This document shows positions 1 through 5,816 of a stretch of DNA of 6,532 bases, piece after piece. How positions within the stretch are numbered: position 1 is the stretch's first letter; every line of letters starts with the position of its first letter. The stretch is taken from the NCBI GenBank assembly GCA_020444775.1, contig JAGRHX010000610.1, positions 1 through 6,532 on the forward strand, in the 5' to 3' direction. Under the pieces are notes generated by a model that made no database searches, was not told the origin of the DNA, and worked only from the letters and a program-made list of their open reading frames with translations. This DNA is from Gammaproteobacteria bacterium (GTDB lineage Bacteria > Pseudomonadota > Gammaproteobacteria > HK1). A program made the translations under genes and the position numbers.

Positions 1-536
1 ATGCGCTCTTCGATCTGCTCGCCACCCGTGGTACGGGTCGCTATGGTCTGAGCGATGTCAGCCAGCTCGAACACGCCCTGCAGTCGGCGGCACTGGCTAC
101 TGAGCGCGGTCTGCCAGACGCCCAGGTAATCGCCGCACTGTTCCATGATGTCGGCCATCTGGGTCCGGCGCAGGACGTCGACCTGGCCGAGCAGGGGATA
201 GACGATCGCCACGAGCAGGTCGGCGCCGAGATGCTCGAACCCGTGTTCGGCTCACCGGTGGCCGAGCCGGTGCGTCTGCACGTCGAGGCCAAGCGCTATC
301 TGTGCGCGATCCAGCCGGGCTACGCGTCCTTGTTGTCGGCCGATTCGGTGCGTTCGCTCGCCTTGCAGGGCGGCCAGATGGGTTCGGAGGAGGCAACATC
401 GTTCCGCGAACTCGAGCACGCCGAGGCGGCGGTGGCACTGCGCTGGATCGACGAGCATGCGAAACAGGCCGGGCTCTTGGTGCCGGGCCTGGATGCGTAT
501 CGGGAGATGGCGAGCAGGCTGGCTCACGTGCGCTGA
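1..536 (+). CDS. PhnZ-like HD-domain mixed-valent di-iron oxygenase, organophosphonate catabolism (5' end cut by window)
   Basis: Frame opens at base 3 and gives 177 residues to the TGA. PhnZ of about 190 residues oxidatively cleaves the C-P bond of 2-amino-1-hydroxyethylphosphonate to glycine and phosphate, so only about ten N-terminal residues should be missing. Compared from memory with PhnZ, the metal and phosphonate residues are all kept at constant offsets: His24 in QLEHALQ (PhnZ His34), His48-Asp49 and His52 in the FHDVGH motif (58, 59, 62), His70 in HEQVGAE (80), His93 and Lys97 in HVEAKRYL (104, 108) and Asp150 in RWIDEHAKQ (161). The gating Tyr24 matches Tyr14. The C-terminal VPGLDAYREM also matches PhnZ. 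The family is often annotated as 'phosphonate degradation associated HDIG domain protein'. The residue matching PhnZ Glu27, which contacts the substrate amine, is Ser17, so the substrate may not be the aminoethyl compound. It converges on the next gene across 44 bp. The family call is firm; the substrate is open. Confidence 0.9.
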   Translation, partial: ALFDLLATRGTGRYGLSDVSQLEHALQSAALATERGLPDAQVIAALFHDVGHLGPAQDVDLAEQGIDDRHEQVGAEMLEPVFGSPVAEPVRLHVEAKRYLCAIQPGYASLLSADSVRSLALQGGQMGSEEATSFRELEHAEAAVALRWIDEHAKQAGLLVPGLDAYREMASRLAHVR

Positions 537-580
537 GTGTGGAAATTACGAGCTGGGCCTGCACGCCGAGCGCTGCAATC

Positions 581-1504
581 TCAGCGGCCGATTGCCTGTA
601 AGGCAAAGCGGTTGTCGATGCAGCTGTCGAAGGGGATGTCGCGTTCGATGAAGCCACCGGCCAACAGTGCGCTTTTCAGGCGCACGAAGCCGACCACCGG
701 CAATACCGGGTCCCGCCCCCACACCCCGTTCGCGCGGTAGCGCTCGATGGCACCGGCCAGAATCTCTGGCGCCACTTCCTCGAAATAGGGTTGCACCTGC
801 TCGGCAATTGCCGCCGGCGGATTGGCGTGCAGCCACTGCTGGGCATCGTGCAGACCGGCCGCCAGCGCCGCCAGCACCTGCGGGTTGCTCTCGGCATAGG
901 CACGGCTGGTGTACCAGGTCGTGTACGAGGTCGGCCCACGGCTCGCGGCGCTGTACCAGATGTGGCCGCTGCCTTCAGCGACCAGGGTCTGCACGAAGGG
1001 TTCGAAGACCTGGATGACATCGAGCTCGCCGGCGCGCAGCGCGTCCGCGTTCTCGCTCATGCCGCGCCCGTCGATGCGGTCCAGGGCTTGGGGATCCAGT
1101 CCGCTGCGACGCAGATCGTCGGCCAGACACTGCCAGGGCGTGGGCACCTCGCTGACGCTGGCAAAGCGTTTGCCGAGCAGATCACGCACCGTGAAAGCAG
1201 TCAGCGGTTCGCGCCCGACCAGATAGAACGGATCCCGTGTCACCGCCTCGGCAAAGCCGACGATGTCGGCCTTGCCGTCCGGTCCCGGGCCACCCTGTCG
1301 GTCGATGTGCTGCATCATTCGCATCGGTCCGCCCCAGGTGACGTCGGCGCTGCCGTTGAACACGCTCAGCGCGGCGTCGGCCGGACGCTCGGGGCGGCCG
1401 AGGCTCACCTCCAGTCCGCGTCGCTCGTAGCAGCGCAGCGCCAGCGCCAGATAATAGGGCGTATAGAAGACGGCCCTGAGGCTTTCGAACAGTCGTACCA
1501 CCAT
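581..1504 (-). CDS. NMT1/THI5-like ABC-type solute-binding protein lacking a signal peptide
   Basis: 307 residues, the usual size of mature periplasmic-binding-protein type II folds of the NMT1/SsuA/THI5 group. The N-terminus starts directly in the first domain (LRAVFYTPYYLALALRCYER, residues 9-28), followed by SADVTWGGPMRMM (52-64), RDPFYLVGR (90-98), SEVPTPWQCLADDLR (118-132), LDVIQVFEPFV (161-171) and the C-terminal lobe with RGPTSYTTWYTSR (189-201). The ATG has GGAGAGG just upstream, and the frame meets a stop (TAG) nine codons upstream with no alternative start, so a missed leader peptide is excluded. The product may therefore be cytosolic, or be recruited by other means. No CCCFC motif of the eukaryotic-type Thi5 pyrimidine synthase is present. 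It lies 64 bp downstream of the glycosyltransferase-like gene on the same strand, probably in one operon. No permease or ATPase gene is in the window. The ligand is unknown. A cytosolic sensor or enzyme on this fold is the main alternative. Confidence 0.8.
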   Translation of the reverse strand: MVVRLFESLRAVFYTPYYLALALRCYERRGLEVSLGRPERPADAALSVFNGSADVTWGGPMRMMQHIDRQGGPGPDGKADIVGFAEAVTRDPFYLVGREPLTAFTVRDLLGKRFASVSEVPTPWQCLADDLRRSGLDPQALDRIDGRGMSENADALRAGELDVIQVFEPFVQTLVAEGSGHIWYSAASRGPTSYTTWYTSRAYAESNPQVLAALAAGLHDAQQWLHANPPAAIAEQVQPYFEEVAPEILAGAIERYRANGVWGRDPVLPVVGFVRLKSALLAGGFIERDIPFDSCIDNRFALQAIGR

Positions 1505-1507
1505 GTT

Positions 1508-1514
1508 CCTCTCC
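1508..1514 (-). promoter_or_regulatory. Shine-Dalgarno of the solute-binding protein gene
   Basis: GGAGAGG on the minus strand; its GGAG core ends six bases before the ATG at 1504. With the in-frame stop at 1529-1531 it fixes this start and rules out an N-terminal secretion signal in this frame. Confidence 0.7.
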
Positions 1515-1568
1515 GGCTGATGGGTTCGCTACGTAGGGGCAATCGACTCCACCGGCGTCGTGCCGTCC

Positions 1569-2660
1569 TCAAGAATCGCGTCCGTGAAGATGGCGTGCCA
1601 GGATACGCGCCGCCTGCAGATTGCCGCTCGGCTCCACGGGGCTGGCCCGCGGGCGCGCCAGCAAGGTCTTCAGGGTCGCGCCAAAGGTGCCTCGCTCGAT
1701 GCTCGGCCAATCGATGCGGGCCACCGTCGTATGCGCTTGCAGCCAATCACCGAGCGGGCGGTCCTCCGGCCAGTCGGGTCGGGCCGCGTAGAGGATGCGG
1801 GTGCCGTGACAGGCGGCTTCGAGCATGGTGCCATAGCCCACCTTGGTGAGCACCAGGTCGGCGGCGGCCACCACCTGATCGAAGCGCAGACCCGGATCCC
1901 AGCTCAAGCTGTTCGCCAGGCGGCCCTCGATCTCGGGTGGGAACAGCCAGCGGGTGTTCTCCAGGACCGGCCAGCGGCTGGTGTCGAGCGTGGTCGGAAT
2001 GCCGCCGAGCGCCGCCAGCAGCAGCGATTCACCGGGACCGCAGCCCAGCGTGGCCCGGACTCGCGCCACCTCGGCCGCCGAGGCGTGGTGTCGGGCCGCC
2101 ACCGGTCCGACGTCGACGATCCTCTCCAGGGCCGGCATGGGCATGCCGGGCTGCAGGCGAATGAAGGGTTCCGCTCCGGCATACGCGGCGCGCATGTTGT
2201 CGTGCACCCGCCGCCAGTCGGGGAGCTGCCGCGCATAGCTTCGGTAGACGTCCGCCCAGTTCAGCGACGACATCGCGATGGCCGGCACGCCCAGACGCGC
2301 GGCCGCCGCCAGCACCCTATAGCCGACGTTGGACAGCACGAGGTTCGGACGCACGTCCTCGATCACCGCGCAGTCCTCGCCGACGAGCCGCTCCCAGTCG
2401 GCCAGCTCGCGCAGATAGTTGCGATGACTTTCTGCCACAAGCACCCCGACCGCGGAGCTCATCACCAGGCCCCGGTCCGAATCGCAATGCCGCACCTCGT
2501 CCACCGACGGCAGACGCGCCCGGATCAGGCGCTCGTCGATGGCGCTGCGGACCACGATGCGCAGCTCGGGTTGCAGCGCTTGCAGGGCGGCGAGCACCGG
2601 CGCGGTCTGCCCCCAGTGCCCCAGGCCGTGCCCGCTGACCTGCGCCAGTAAGGTCTTCAC
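1569..2660 (-). CDS. GT-B fold glycosyltransferase-like protein (MurG / L-arabinokinase N-domain type)
   Basis: 363 residues from the GTG at 2660. The mature-looking start VKTLLAQVSGHGLGHWGQTAP has the glycine-rich loop SGHGLGH at residues 9-15, typical of GT-B nucleotide-sugar proteins and of the N-terminal domain of L-arabinokinases. Next come RPNLVLSNVGY (104-114), SSLNWADVY (131-139), the inter-domain LLLAALGGIP (213-222) and a C-terminal donor-site-like segment DLVLTKVGYGTMLEAACHG (268-286, with Glu281), followed by RPDWPED (294-300). These are the elements expected of a two-Rossmann-domain glycosyltransferase. There are no membrane segments or signal peptide, so it should be cytoplasmic. 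The frame also opens at a GTG at 2729 (386 residues), but the extra 23 residues look unlike the family and reach towards the antitoxin promoter. The chosen GTG has only an AGGAG 13 bases upstream, which is long. It probably leads the operon with the solute-binding protein. Donor and acceptor are not recognisable; a non-transferase, nucleotide-sugar-binding role is possible. Confidence 0.72.
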   Translation of the reverse strand: MKTLLAQVSGHGLGHWGQTAPVLAALQALQPELRIVVRSAIDERLIRARLPSVDEVRHCDSDRGLVMSSAVGVLVAESHRNYLRELADWERLVGEDCAVIEDVRPNLVLSNVGYRVLAAAARLGVPAIAMSSLNWADVYRSYARQLPDWRRVHDNMRAAYAGAEPFIRLQPGMPMPALERIVDVGPVAARHHASAAEVARVRATLGCGPGESLLLAALGGIPTTLDTSRWPVLENTRWLFPPEIEGRLANSLSWDPGLRFDQVVAAADLVLTKVGYGTMLEAACHGTRILYAARPDWPEDRPLGDWLQAHTTVARIDWPSIERGTFGATLKTLLARPRASPVEPSGNLQAARILARHLHGRDS

Positions 2661-2739
2661 GTGGGTGAGGCTACTCCTGTGAATCAAGCAATGGTGCCAG
2701 GGTGCATCGAGTGTCTGGTACGTCTGCACTGAGATGAGA

Positions 2740-2774
2740 TGGTATGCTTATTTCAGTCATAACGGCTATTTCAG
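2740..2774 (+). promoter_or_regulatory. Candidate promoter and operator of the toxin-antitoxin operon
   Basis: An extended -10 candidate TGGTATGCT lies at 2740-2748, about 30 bases before the antitoxin ATG. It is followed by two copies of TATTTCAG (2749-2756 and 2767-2774), one inside each of two 13-bp blocks that agree at 10 positions and repeat with an 18-bp period. No good -35 is visible, as is common for extended -10 promoters. The stretch is clearly richer in A+T than the flanking genes. Phd/YefM antitoxins bind repeats in their own promoters, so the repeats are a reasonable autoregulatory operator; that role is inferred from position. No Shine-Dalgarno stands before the antitoxin ATG. 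Confidence 0.45.
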
Positions 2775-2778
2775 CTAT

Positions 2779-3030
2779 ATGAAGACCATCTCTGCTATCG
2801 AAGCCAAGAATCGCTTCGGCCAGCTCCTGGAGGCCGCGCAACGCGAACCGGTAACCGTCACCAAACAAGGCCGTCCCGCGGCCGTGGTCCTGTCCGTCGA
2901 GGACTACGAGCGTATGCGAGGCGCCGCGCGTGCCAGCTTGTTGGAGTCGGTGCGCCGAATGCAACAGGAGGCCGCCGCGGCTGGCCTCACCGAGGAGGTG
3001 CTCGATGAGCTGTTAGCGGATGACCGCTGA
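2779..3030 (+). CDS. Type II antitoxin, Phd/YefM family
   Basis: 83 residues. The N-terminal half (MKTISAIEAKNRFGQLLEAA, then EPVTVTKQGRPAAVVLSVEDYERM up to residue 46) is the classical Phd/YefM fold that dimerises and binds the operator. The C-terminal part (about 50-83, SLLESVRRMQQEAAAAGLTEEVLDELL) is the charged helical tail expected to wrap and block the toxin. The frame extends 15 codons upstream to an ATG at 2734, but those residues are encoded by the promoter and repeat DNA and do not fit the family, which begins at MKTISA. The last 11 bases overlap the PIN toxin gene, the standard coupled arrangement. It should act as antidote and autorepressor in the cytoplasm. High confidence in the family. 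Confidence 0.93.
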   Translation: MKTISAIEAKNRFGQLLEAAQREPVTVTKQGRPAAVVLSVEDYERMRGAARASLLESVRRMQQEAAAAGLTEEVLDELLADDR

Positions 3031-3433
3031 GCGTGTCGTCCTCGATACCAATGTGCTCATCAGCGCGGCACTGATCGCCACCGGAAAGCCCTGGGCGGTC
3101 CTGAAGCACGTCGTGGAGACCGGGGTACTGCTCTTTTGCGACGAGACCTTCGAAGAGCTCGCGACCCGCTTGATGCGTGAAAAGTTCGACCGCTATGTCA
3201 GCGAATCCACCCGCCATACCTTCCTGGTCGAGCTTGCAGCCGTTGCCGAATGGACGGCAATCACGGGTGCGGTCCACGTGTGCCGGGACCCTGACGACGA
3301 CAAGCTGTTGGAGACTGCGATCGCCGGTCGCGCGGACCTGCTGGTAACCGGTGATTCCGATCTTCTGGAGCTACATCCTTTCCGCGGTCTGTCGATAGTG
3401 ACGCCCGCAGCATTCATGGACGCCATCGGCTGA
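3020..3433 (+). CDS. PIN-domain toxin (COG1569 / VapC-like ribonuclease)
   Basis: 137 residues, the length of the 'putative toxin-antitoxin system toxin component, PIN family' group. It opens with VVLDTNVLISA, giving the first metal ligand Asp9 and the conserved Asn11. The second acidic site is in DETFEEL (Glu46 or Glu47), the third in CRDPDDDKLLE (Asp90, Asp92-94), and the last in LVTGDSDLLEL (Asp112, Asp114). The acidic quartet needed for Mg2+-dependent RNA cleavage therefore appears intact. Its ATG lies inside the end of the antitoxin gene (11-bp overlap) with no clear Shine-Dalgarno, suggesting translational coupling. PIN toxins of this kind usually cut tRNA or rRNA; the target here cannot be read. 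A stability or stress role in the chromosome is inferred. Confidence 0.92.
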   Translation: MTAERVVLDTNVLISAALIATGKPWAVLKHVVETGVLLFCDETFEELATRLMREKFDRYVSESTRHTFLVELAAVAEWTAITGAVHVCRDPDDDKLLETAIAGRADLLVTGDSDLLELHPFRGLSIVTPAAFMDAIG

Positions 3434-3644
3434 CGTCGCGCCCTGCGAGAGCACCGCGAGCTCGAGGTGAGATGACGCACTGAACCGGCACCGCAAGCGA
3501 TCTCTCGCTGCTTCGAACACGCGCGAAAGCCTCGTCGACCGCGTGAACGTCGACCTGCTCTCCCACAAGCGTCCCGACTGCGCACCACCTACACCGGCGT
3601 CGTGGGCACGGCATATCGGGTACCATCCTCGCCACAATCCGGTG
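3434..3644. other. Intergenic stretch without a convincing gene; near-palindrome and a weak coding remnant
   Basis: Between the toxin stop and the aldo/keto reductase ribosome site I find no supported gene. At 3452-3469 there is an 18-bp near-palindrome (CACCGCGAG followed by CTCGAGGTG, one mismatched pair) soon after the toxin stop. At 3496-3509 a 5-bp stem with a 4-base loop (AGCGA/TCGCT) occurs. GTCGACC is present twice at 3534-3540 and 3549-3555. On the minus strand, 3504-3575 encodes a stretch (VGEQVDVHAVDEAFARVRSS and flanks) that resembles the end of a medium-chain dehydrogenase, but nothing upstream supports a gene. A promoter for the reductase operon should lie here; the best -10 I see (TACCAT, 3621-3626) has no matching -35. 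Confidence 0.35.
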
Positions 3645-3650
3645 AAGGAG
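3645..3650 (+). promoter_or_regulatory. Strong Shine-Dalgarno that sets the TTG start of the aldo/keto reductase
   Basis: AAGGAG with an 8-base spacer to the TTG at 3659. The upstream in-frame GTG at 3602 has no such site and would add 19 residues not seen in the family, so the TTG is preferred. Confidence 0.8.
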
Positions 3651-3658
3651 AGATCACC

Positions 3659-4588
3659 TTGCACAGCAGAGCACTCGGACGGTCCGGCATCCAGATCAGC
3701 ACGATCGGGCTGGGTACCAATTATGTCGGCGGACACAACCTGTACGAGCAGGTCGACGAGGACGAGGGCGTGCGGCTCGTGCAACGCGCCGTCGACAGCG
3801 GTATTACATTCATCGATACCGCCGATGTCTACGGCGCCGGGCGCTCCGAGGAGCTGGTCGGCAAGGCCCTGCAGGGGCGCCGCGAACGGGTGGTGCTGGC
3901 CACCAAGGGCGGCATCCTGTTCGGCGACGCGGGCACCGGTGTGGACAACAGCCCGGCCTATCTGCGCCGCGCCCTGCAGGCATCCCTGAAGCGTCTGGGC
4001 GTGGACCACGTGGACCTGTACTACATCCATCGCTGGGATGGCAGCACCCCACCGGAGGAGGCTTTCGGTGAGCTGATGCGCTTCAAGCAGGAGGGGCTGA
4101 TCCGCGCCGCCGGCGTGTCGAACTTCGAGGTCCCGCAGATCGAAGCCGCCATGCGCGCGGGGCCGGTGGACGCCCTGCAGTCGCAGTACAACATGCTGCA
4201 GCGCCAGGTCGAGGCCGAGGTGCTGCCGTTCTGCGCGGCCAACGACATCGCCTTCATACCCTGGGGACCGCTCGCCTACGGGTTGTTGAGCGGCAAGTAC
4301 CAGCGCGACTTCCAGCTCGGTGCCAACGACTGGCGGCAGCGCAGCGGCGCCTTCGATGCCGAGGCCTATCAGCGCAACATGGACATCGTCGACCGGCTCA
4401 AGGCCGTCGTCGATCCACTCGGCGTGTCGCTGGCCCACGGCGCCACGCAATGGCTGCTGTCACGGCCGGCGGTGGCCTCGGTGATCGCCGGCGCCAAGCG
4501 CGCCGAGCAGGTCGAGGACAATGCGCGCGCGGACAAGGCCGCGCTCGACGCCAAGACCCTGGCCGCGCTGGACGCCTGCCTGTCGTGA
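3659..4588 (+). CDS. Aldo/keto reductase family oxidoreductase
   Basis: 309 residues from a TTG start, a normal size for a single (beta/alpha)8 aldo/keto reductase using NAD(P)H. The catalytic tetrad is complete: Asp53 and Tyr58 in FIDTADVYGAGRSEELVGKA, Lys83 in VVLATKGG, and His124 in DLYYIHRWD. Further family marks are the start LGRSGIQISTIGLGTNYVGG (6-25), AAGVSNFEVPQIEAA, WGPLAYGLLSGKY, and the cofactor-binding end ASVIAGAKRAEQVEDN. It is cytosolic, with no signal peptide. The dehydratase gene starts 22 bp downstream, so the two are likely one operon. By analogy with aldose 1-dehydrogenases in this superfamily it might oxidise a sugar whose acid is then dehydrated, or it may reduce an aldehyde or ketone product; both are inference. 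The substrate cannot be read from the sequence. Confidence 0.92.
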   Translation: MHSRALGRSGIQISTIGLGTNYVGGHNLYEQVDEDEGVRLVQRAVDSGITFIDTADVYGAGRSEELVGKALQGRRERVVLATKGGILFGDAGTGVDNSPAYLRRALQASLKRLGVDHVDLYYIHRWDGSTPPEEAFGELMRFKQEGLIRAAGVSNFEVPQIEAAMRAGPVDALQSQYNMLQRQVEAEVLPFCAANDIAFIPWGPLAYGLLSGKYQRDFQLGANDWRQRSGAFDAEAYQRNMDIVDRLKAVVDPLGVSLAHGATQWLLSRPAVASVIAGAKRAEQVEDNARADKAALDAKTLAALDACLS

Positions 4589-4610
4589 TCGTCGGCCGGT
4601 CGGAGCGCTG

Positions 4611-5789
4611 ATGCGGATTATCGATATCCGTGAGCTGGCGGTGCCGCTTCAGGGCAACATCGCCAATGCCATGGTCAATTTCGCCGCGCATACCGTCTCG
4701 CTGGTCGCGGTTCAGACCGATGTGATCCGCAACGGGCGGCCGCTTTGCGGGATCGGTTTCGACTCGATCGGACGCTTCGCGCAGAGCGGGCTGCTGCGCG
4801 AGCGGATCCTGCCGCGCTTGCGCAACGCGCCAATGGCGGCGCTGCTCGACGACGATGGCCGACGCTTCGATCCGGCACGCGTGCTGGCGCTGGGTCTGCG
4901 TGACGAGAAGCCCGGTGGGCACGGCGACCGGGCCTGCGCGATGGCTGCAGTGGAGCTGGCCTTTTGGGATCTGAACGCCAAGCTCGACGACGAGCCCGCG
5001 TATGTGAGCATCGCCCGCCACTTTGGCCGTGCGGTCGATGCCGAGGGCGTCCCTGTGTACGCGGCCGGCGGTTATTACTACCCCGACGATCACGCGGACG
5101 CCGGGTTGCAACGCCTACGCGATGAGATCGCCCGCTACCGAGACCTCGGTTACAGCCGTTACAAGATGAAGATCGGCGGCGCGGCGCTGGCCACCGACCT
5201 GGCGCGGGTCGAGGCGGCCTCGAGCGTCGCGGGCGACGGCCAGCGGCTGGCGGTGGATGCCAACGGGCGTTTCGATCTGGACACGGCGCTGGGCTATGCC
5301 CGGGCCCTGGAGCCCTATTCGCTTCGCTGGATCGAGGAGATGGGCGATCCGCTGGACTACGAGCTGAATCGCCGGATCACCGAGACCTACGCGGGGGCGG
5401 TCGCGACCGGTGAGAACCTGTTCGCCGCCGCCGAGGTGTTGAACCTGCTGCGCTACGGCGGCATGCGCGCGGATCTGGACATCTTCCAGATGGATCCGGG
5501 ACTGTGCTACGGGCTCACCGAGTACGCACGGATCGTGCAGATGCTGGAAGCGCATGGCTTCGACCGGCGCAACGCGCATCCGCACGGCGGTCATCTCATC
5601 AATCTGCACATCGCGGTGGGACTGGGTCTGGGTGGCTGCGAGGCCTATCCCGGCGTGTTCCAGCCCTTCGGTGGCTATCCGCCGGAGTGCGCGGTCGGCG
5701 CGGATCGGGTACGGCCGACCGACGCGCCGGGCTTCGGACTGGAGCAGAAGACGGCGCTGCGCCCGGCGCTGGCAAAGCTGCTCGGCTGA
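4611..5789 (+). CDS. Enolase-superfamily acid-sugar dehydratase, D(-)-tartrate dehydratase-like
   Basis: 392 residues starting at an ATG with GGAG five bases upstream. It resembles, along its length, Bradyrhizobium japonicum TarD, which dehydrates D-tartrate to oxaloacetate. Comparing from memory, every catalytic residue is present at a constant offset of three: base Lys187 in YKMKIGG (TarD Lys184), Mg2+ ligands Asp216 in DANGRF, Glu242 in WIEEMGDPLDY and Glu268 in ATGENLF (213, 239, 265), and the Asp295/His325 dyad, the latter in HPHGGH (292, 322). Other shared blocks are EKPGGHGDR (99-107), YAAGGYYYP (150-158), RYGGMR (281-286) and GLGLGG (337-342). In the N-terminal capping domain, TarD's FNSNGRYGQGG reads FDSIGRFAQSG, replacing Asn with Ile53 near the expected substrate pocket, so another diacid or sugar acid is possible. 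The frame stays open upstream inside the reductase gene, but TarD-like similarity begins at MRIIDIREL. Likely co-transcribed with the reductase. Confidence 0.88.
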   Translation: MRIIDIRELAVPLQGNIANAMVNFAAHTVSLVAVQTDVIRNGRPLCGIGFDSIGRFAQSGLLRERILPRLRNAPMAALLDDDGRRFDPARVLALGLRDEKPGGHGDRACAMAAVELAFWDLNAKLDDEPAYVSIARHFGRAVDAEGVPVYAAGGYYYPDDHADAGLQRLRDEIARYRDLGYSRYKMKIGGAALATDLARVEAASSVAGDGQRLAVDANGRFDLDTALGYARALEPYSLRWIEEMGDPLDYELNRRITETYAGAVATGENLFAAAEVLNLLRYGGMRADLDIFQMDPGLCYGLTEYARIVQMLEAHGFDRRNAHPHGGHLINLHIAVGLGLGGCEAYPGVFQPFGGYPPECAVGADRVRPTDAPGFGLEQKTALRPALAKLLG

Positions 5790-5796
5790 AACCGTG

Positions 5797-5816
5797 CGCC
5801 CGGCCCGAGCCGGGCG
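5797..5816. terminator. GC hairpin between convergent genes, possible bidirectional terminator
   Basis: CGCCCGGC, a CCGA loop and GCCGGGCG form a perfect 8-bp stem starting seven bases after the dehydratase stop and about 26 bases from the end of the opposing FAD gene. There is no T-run on either side, so it is not a textbook intrinsic terminator, though GC-rich bacteria often show such tail-less hairpins here. It may act as an RNA 3'-end stabiliser instead. Confidence 0.5.

Noticed and set aside
581..1504. Thi5-type pyrimidine synthase
   Set aside because: The CCCFC motif of that family is absent and the protein matches the ordinary bacterial binding-protein group better.
1529..1536. 8-bp palindrome CTACGTAG between the glycosyltransferase and binding-protein genes
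   Set aside because: Too short to separate from chance, with no promoter elements around it.
1550..1562. 13-mer CACCGGCGTCGTG repeated at 3592-3604, as a possible regulatory motif ahead of two genes
   Set aside because: A single 13-base match is expected by chance in GC-rich DNA of this length; the copies lie at different distances and orientations from the nearby starts and lack flanking similarity.
791..1849. Long plus-strand open frame of 352 codons opposite the solute-binding protein and the end of the glycosyltransferase gene
   Set aside because: It is antisense to genes with clear family motifs, its product is Arg/His/Gln-rich with no recognisable domain, and it spans two genes and their gap, as is usual for spurious frames in GC-rich DNA.
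1560..2651. Plus-strand open frame of 363 codons covering the glycosyltransferase gene
   Set aside because: Exact antisense shadow with low-complexity composition and no family features.
2661..2729. Upstream GTG giving a 386-residue glycosyltransferase
   Set aside because: The extra 23 residues do not fit the family, whose proteins begin just before the SGHGLGH loop, and the extension runs into the divergent promoter region.
2734..2778. Upstream ATG adding 15 residues to the antitoxin
   Set aside because: It lies upstream of the promoter candidate and is encoded by the repeat DNA; the family begins at MKTISA.
3602..3658. Upstream GTG for the aldo/keto reductase
   Set aside because: The added residues are unlike the family, and the strong AAGGAG site is correctly spaced for the TTG instead.
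3371..4450. Minus-strand open frame of 359 codons opposite the aldo/keto reductase
   Set aside because: Shadow of a gene with a complete catalytic tetrad; no motifs of its own.
4398..5111. Minus-strand open frame opposite the dehydratase gene
   Set aside because: Antisense shadow spanning the reductase-dehydratase junction, with no domain pattern.
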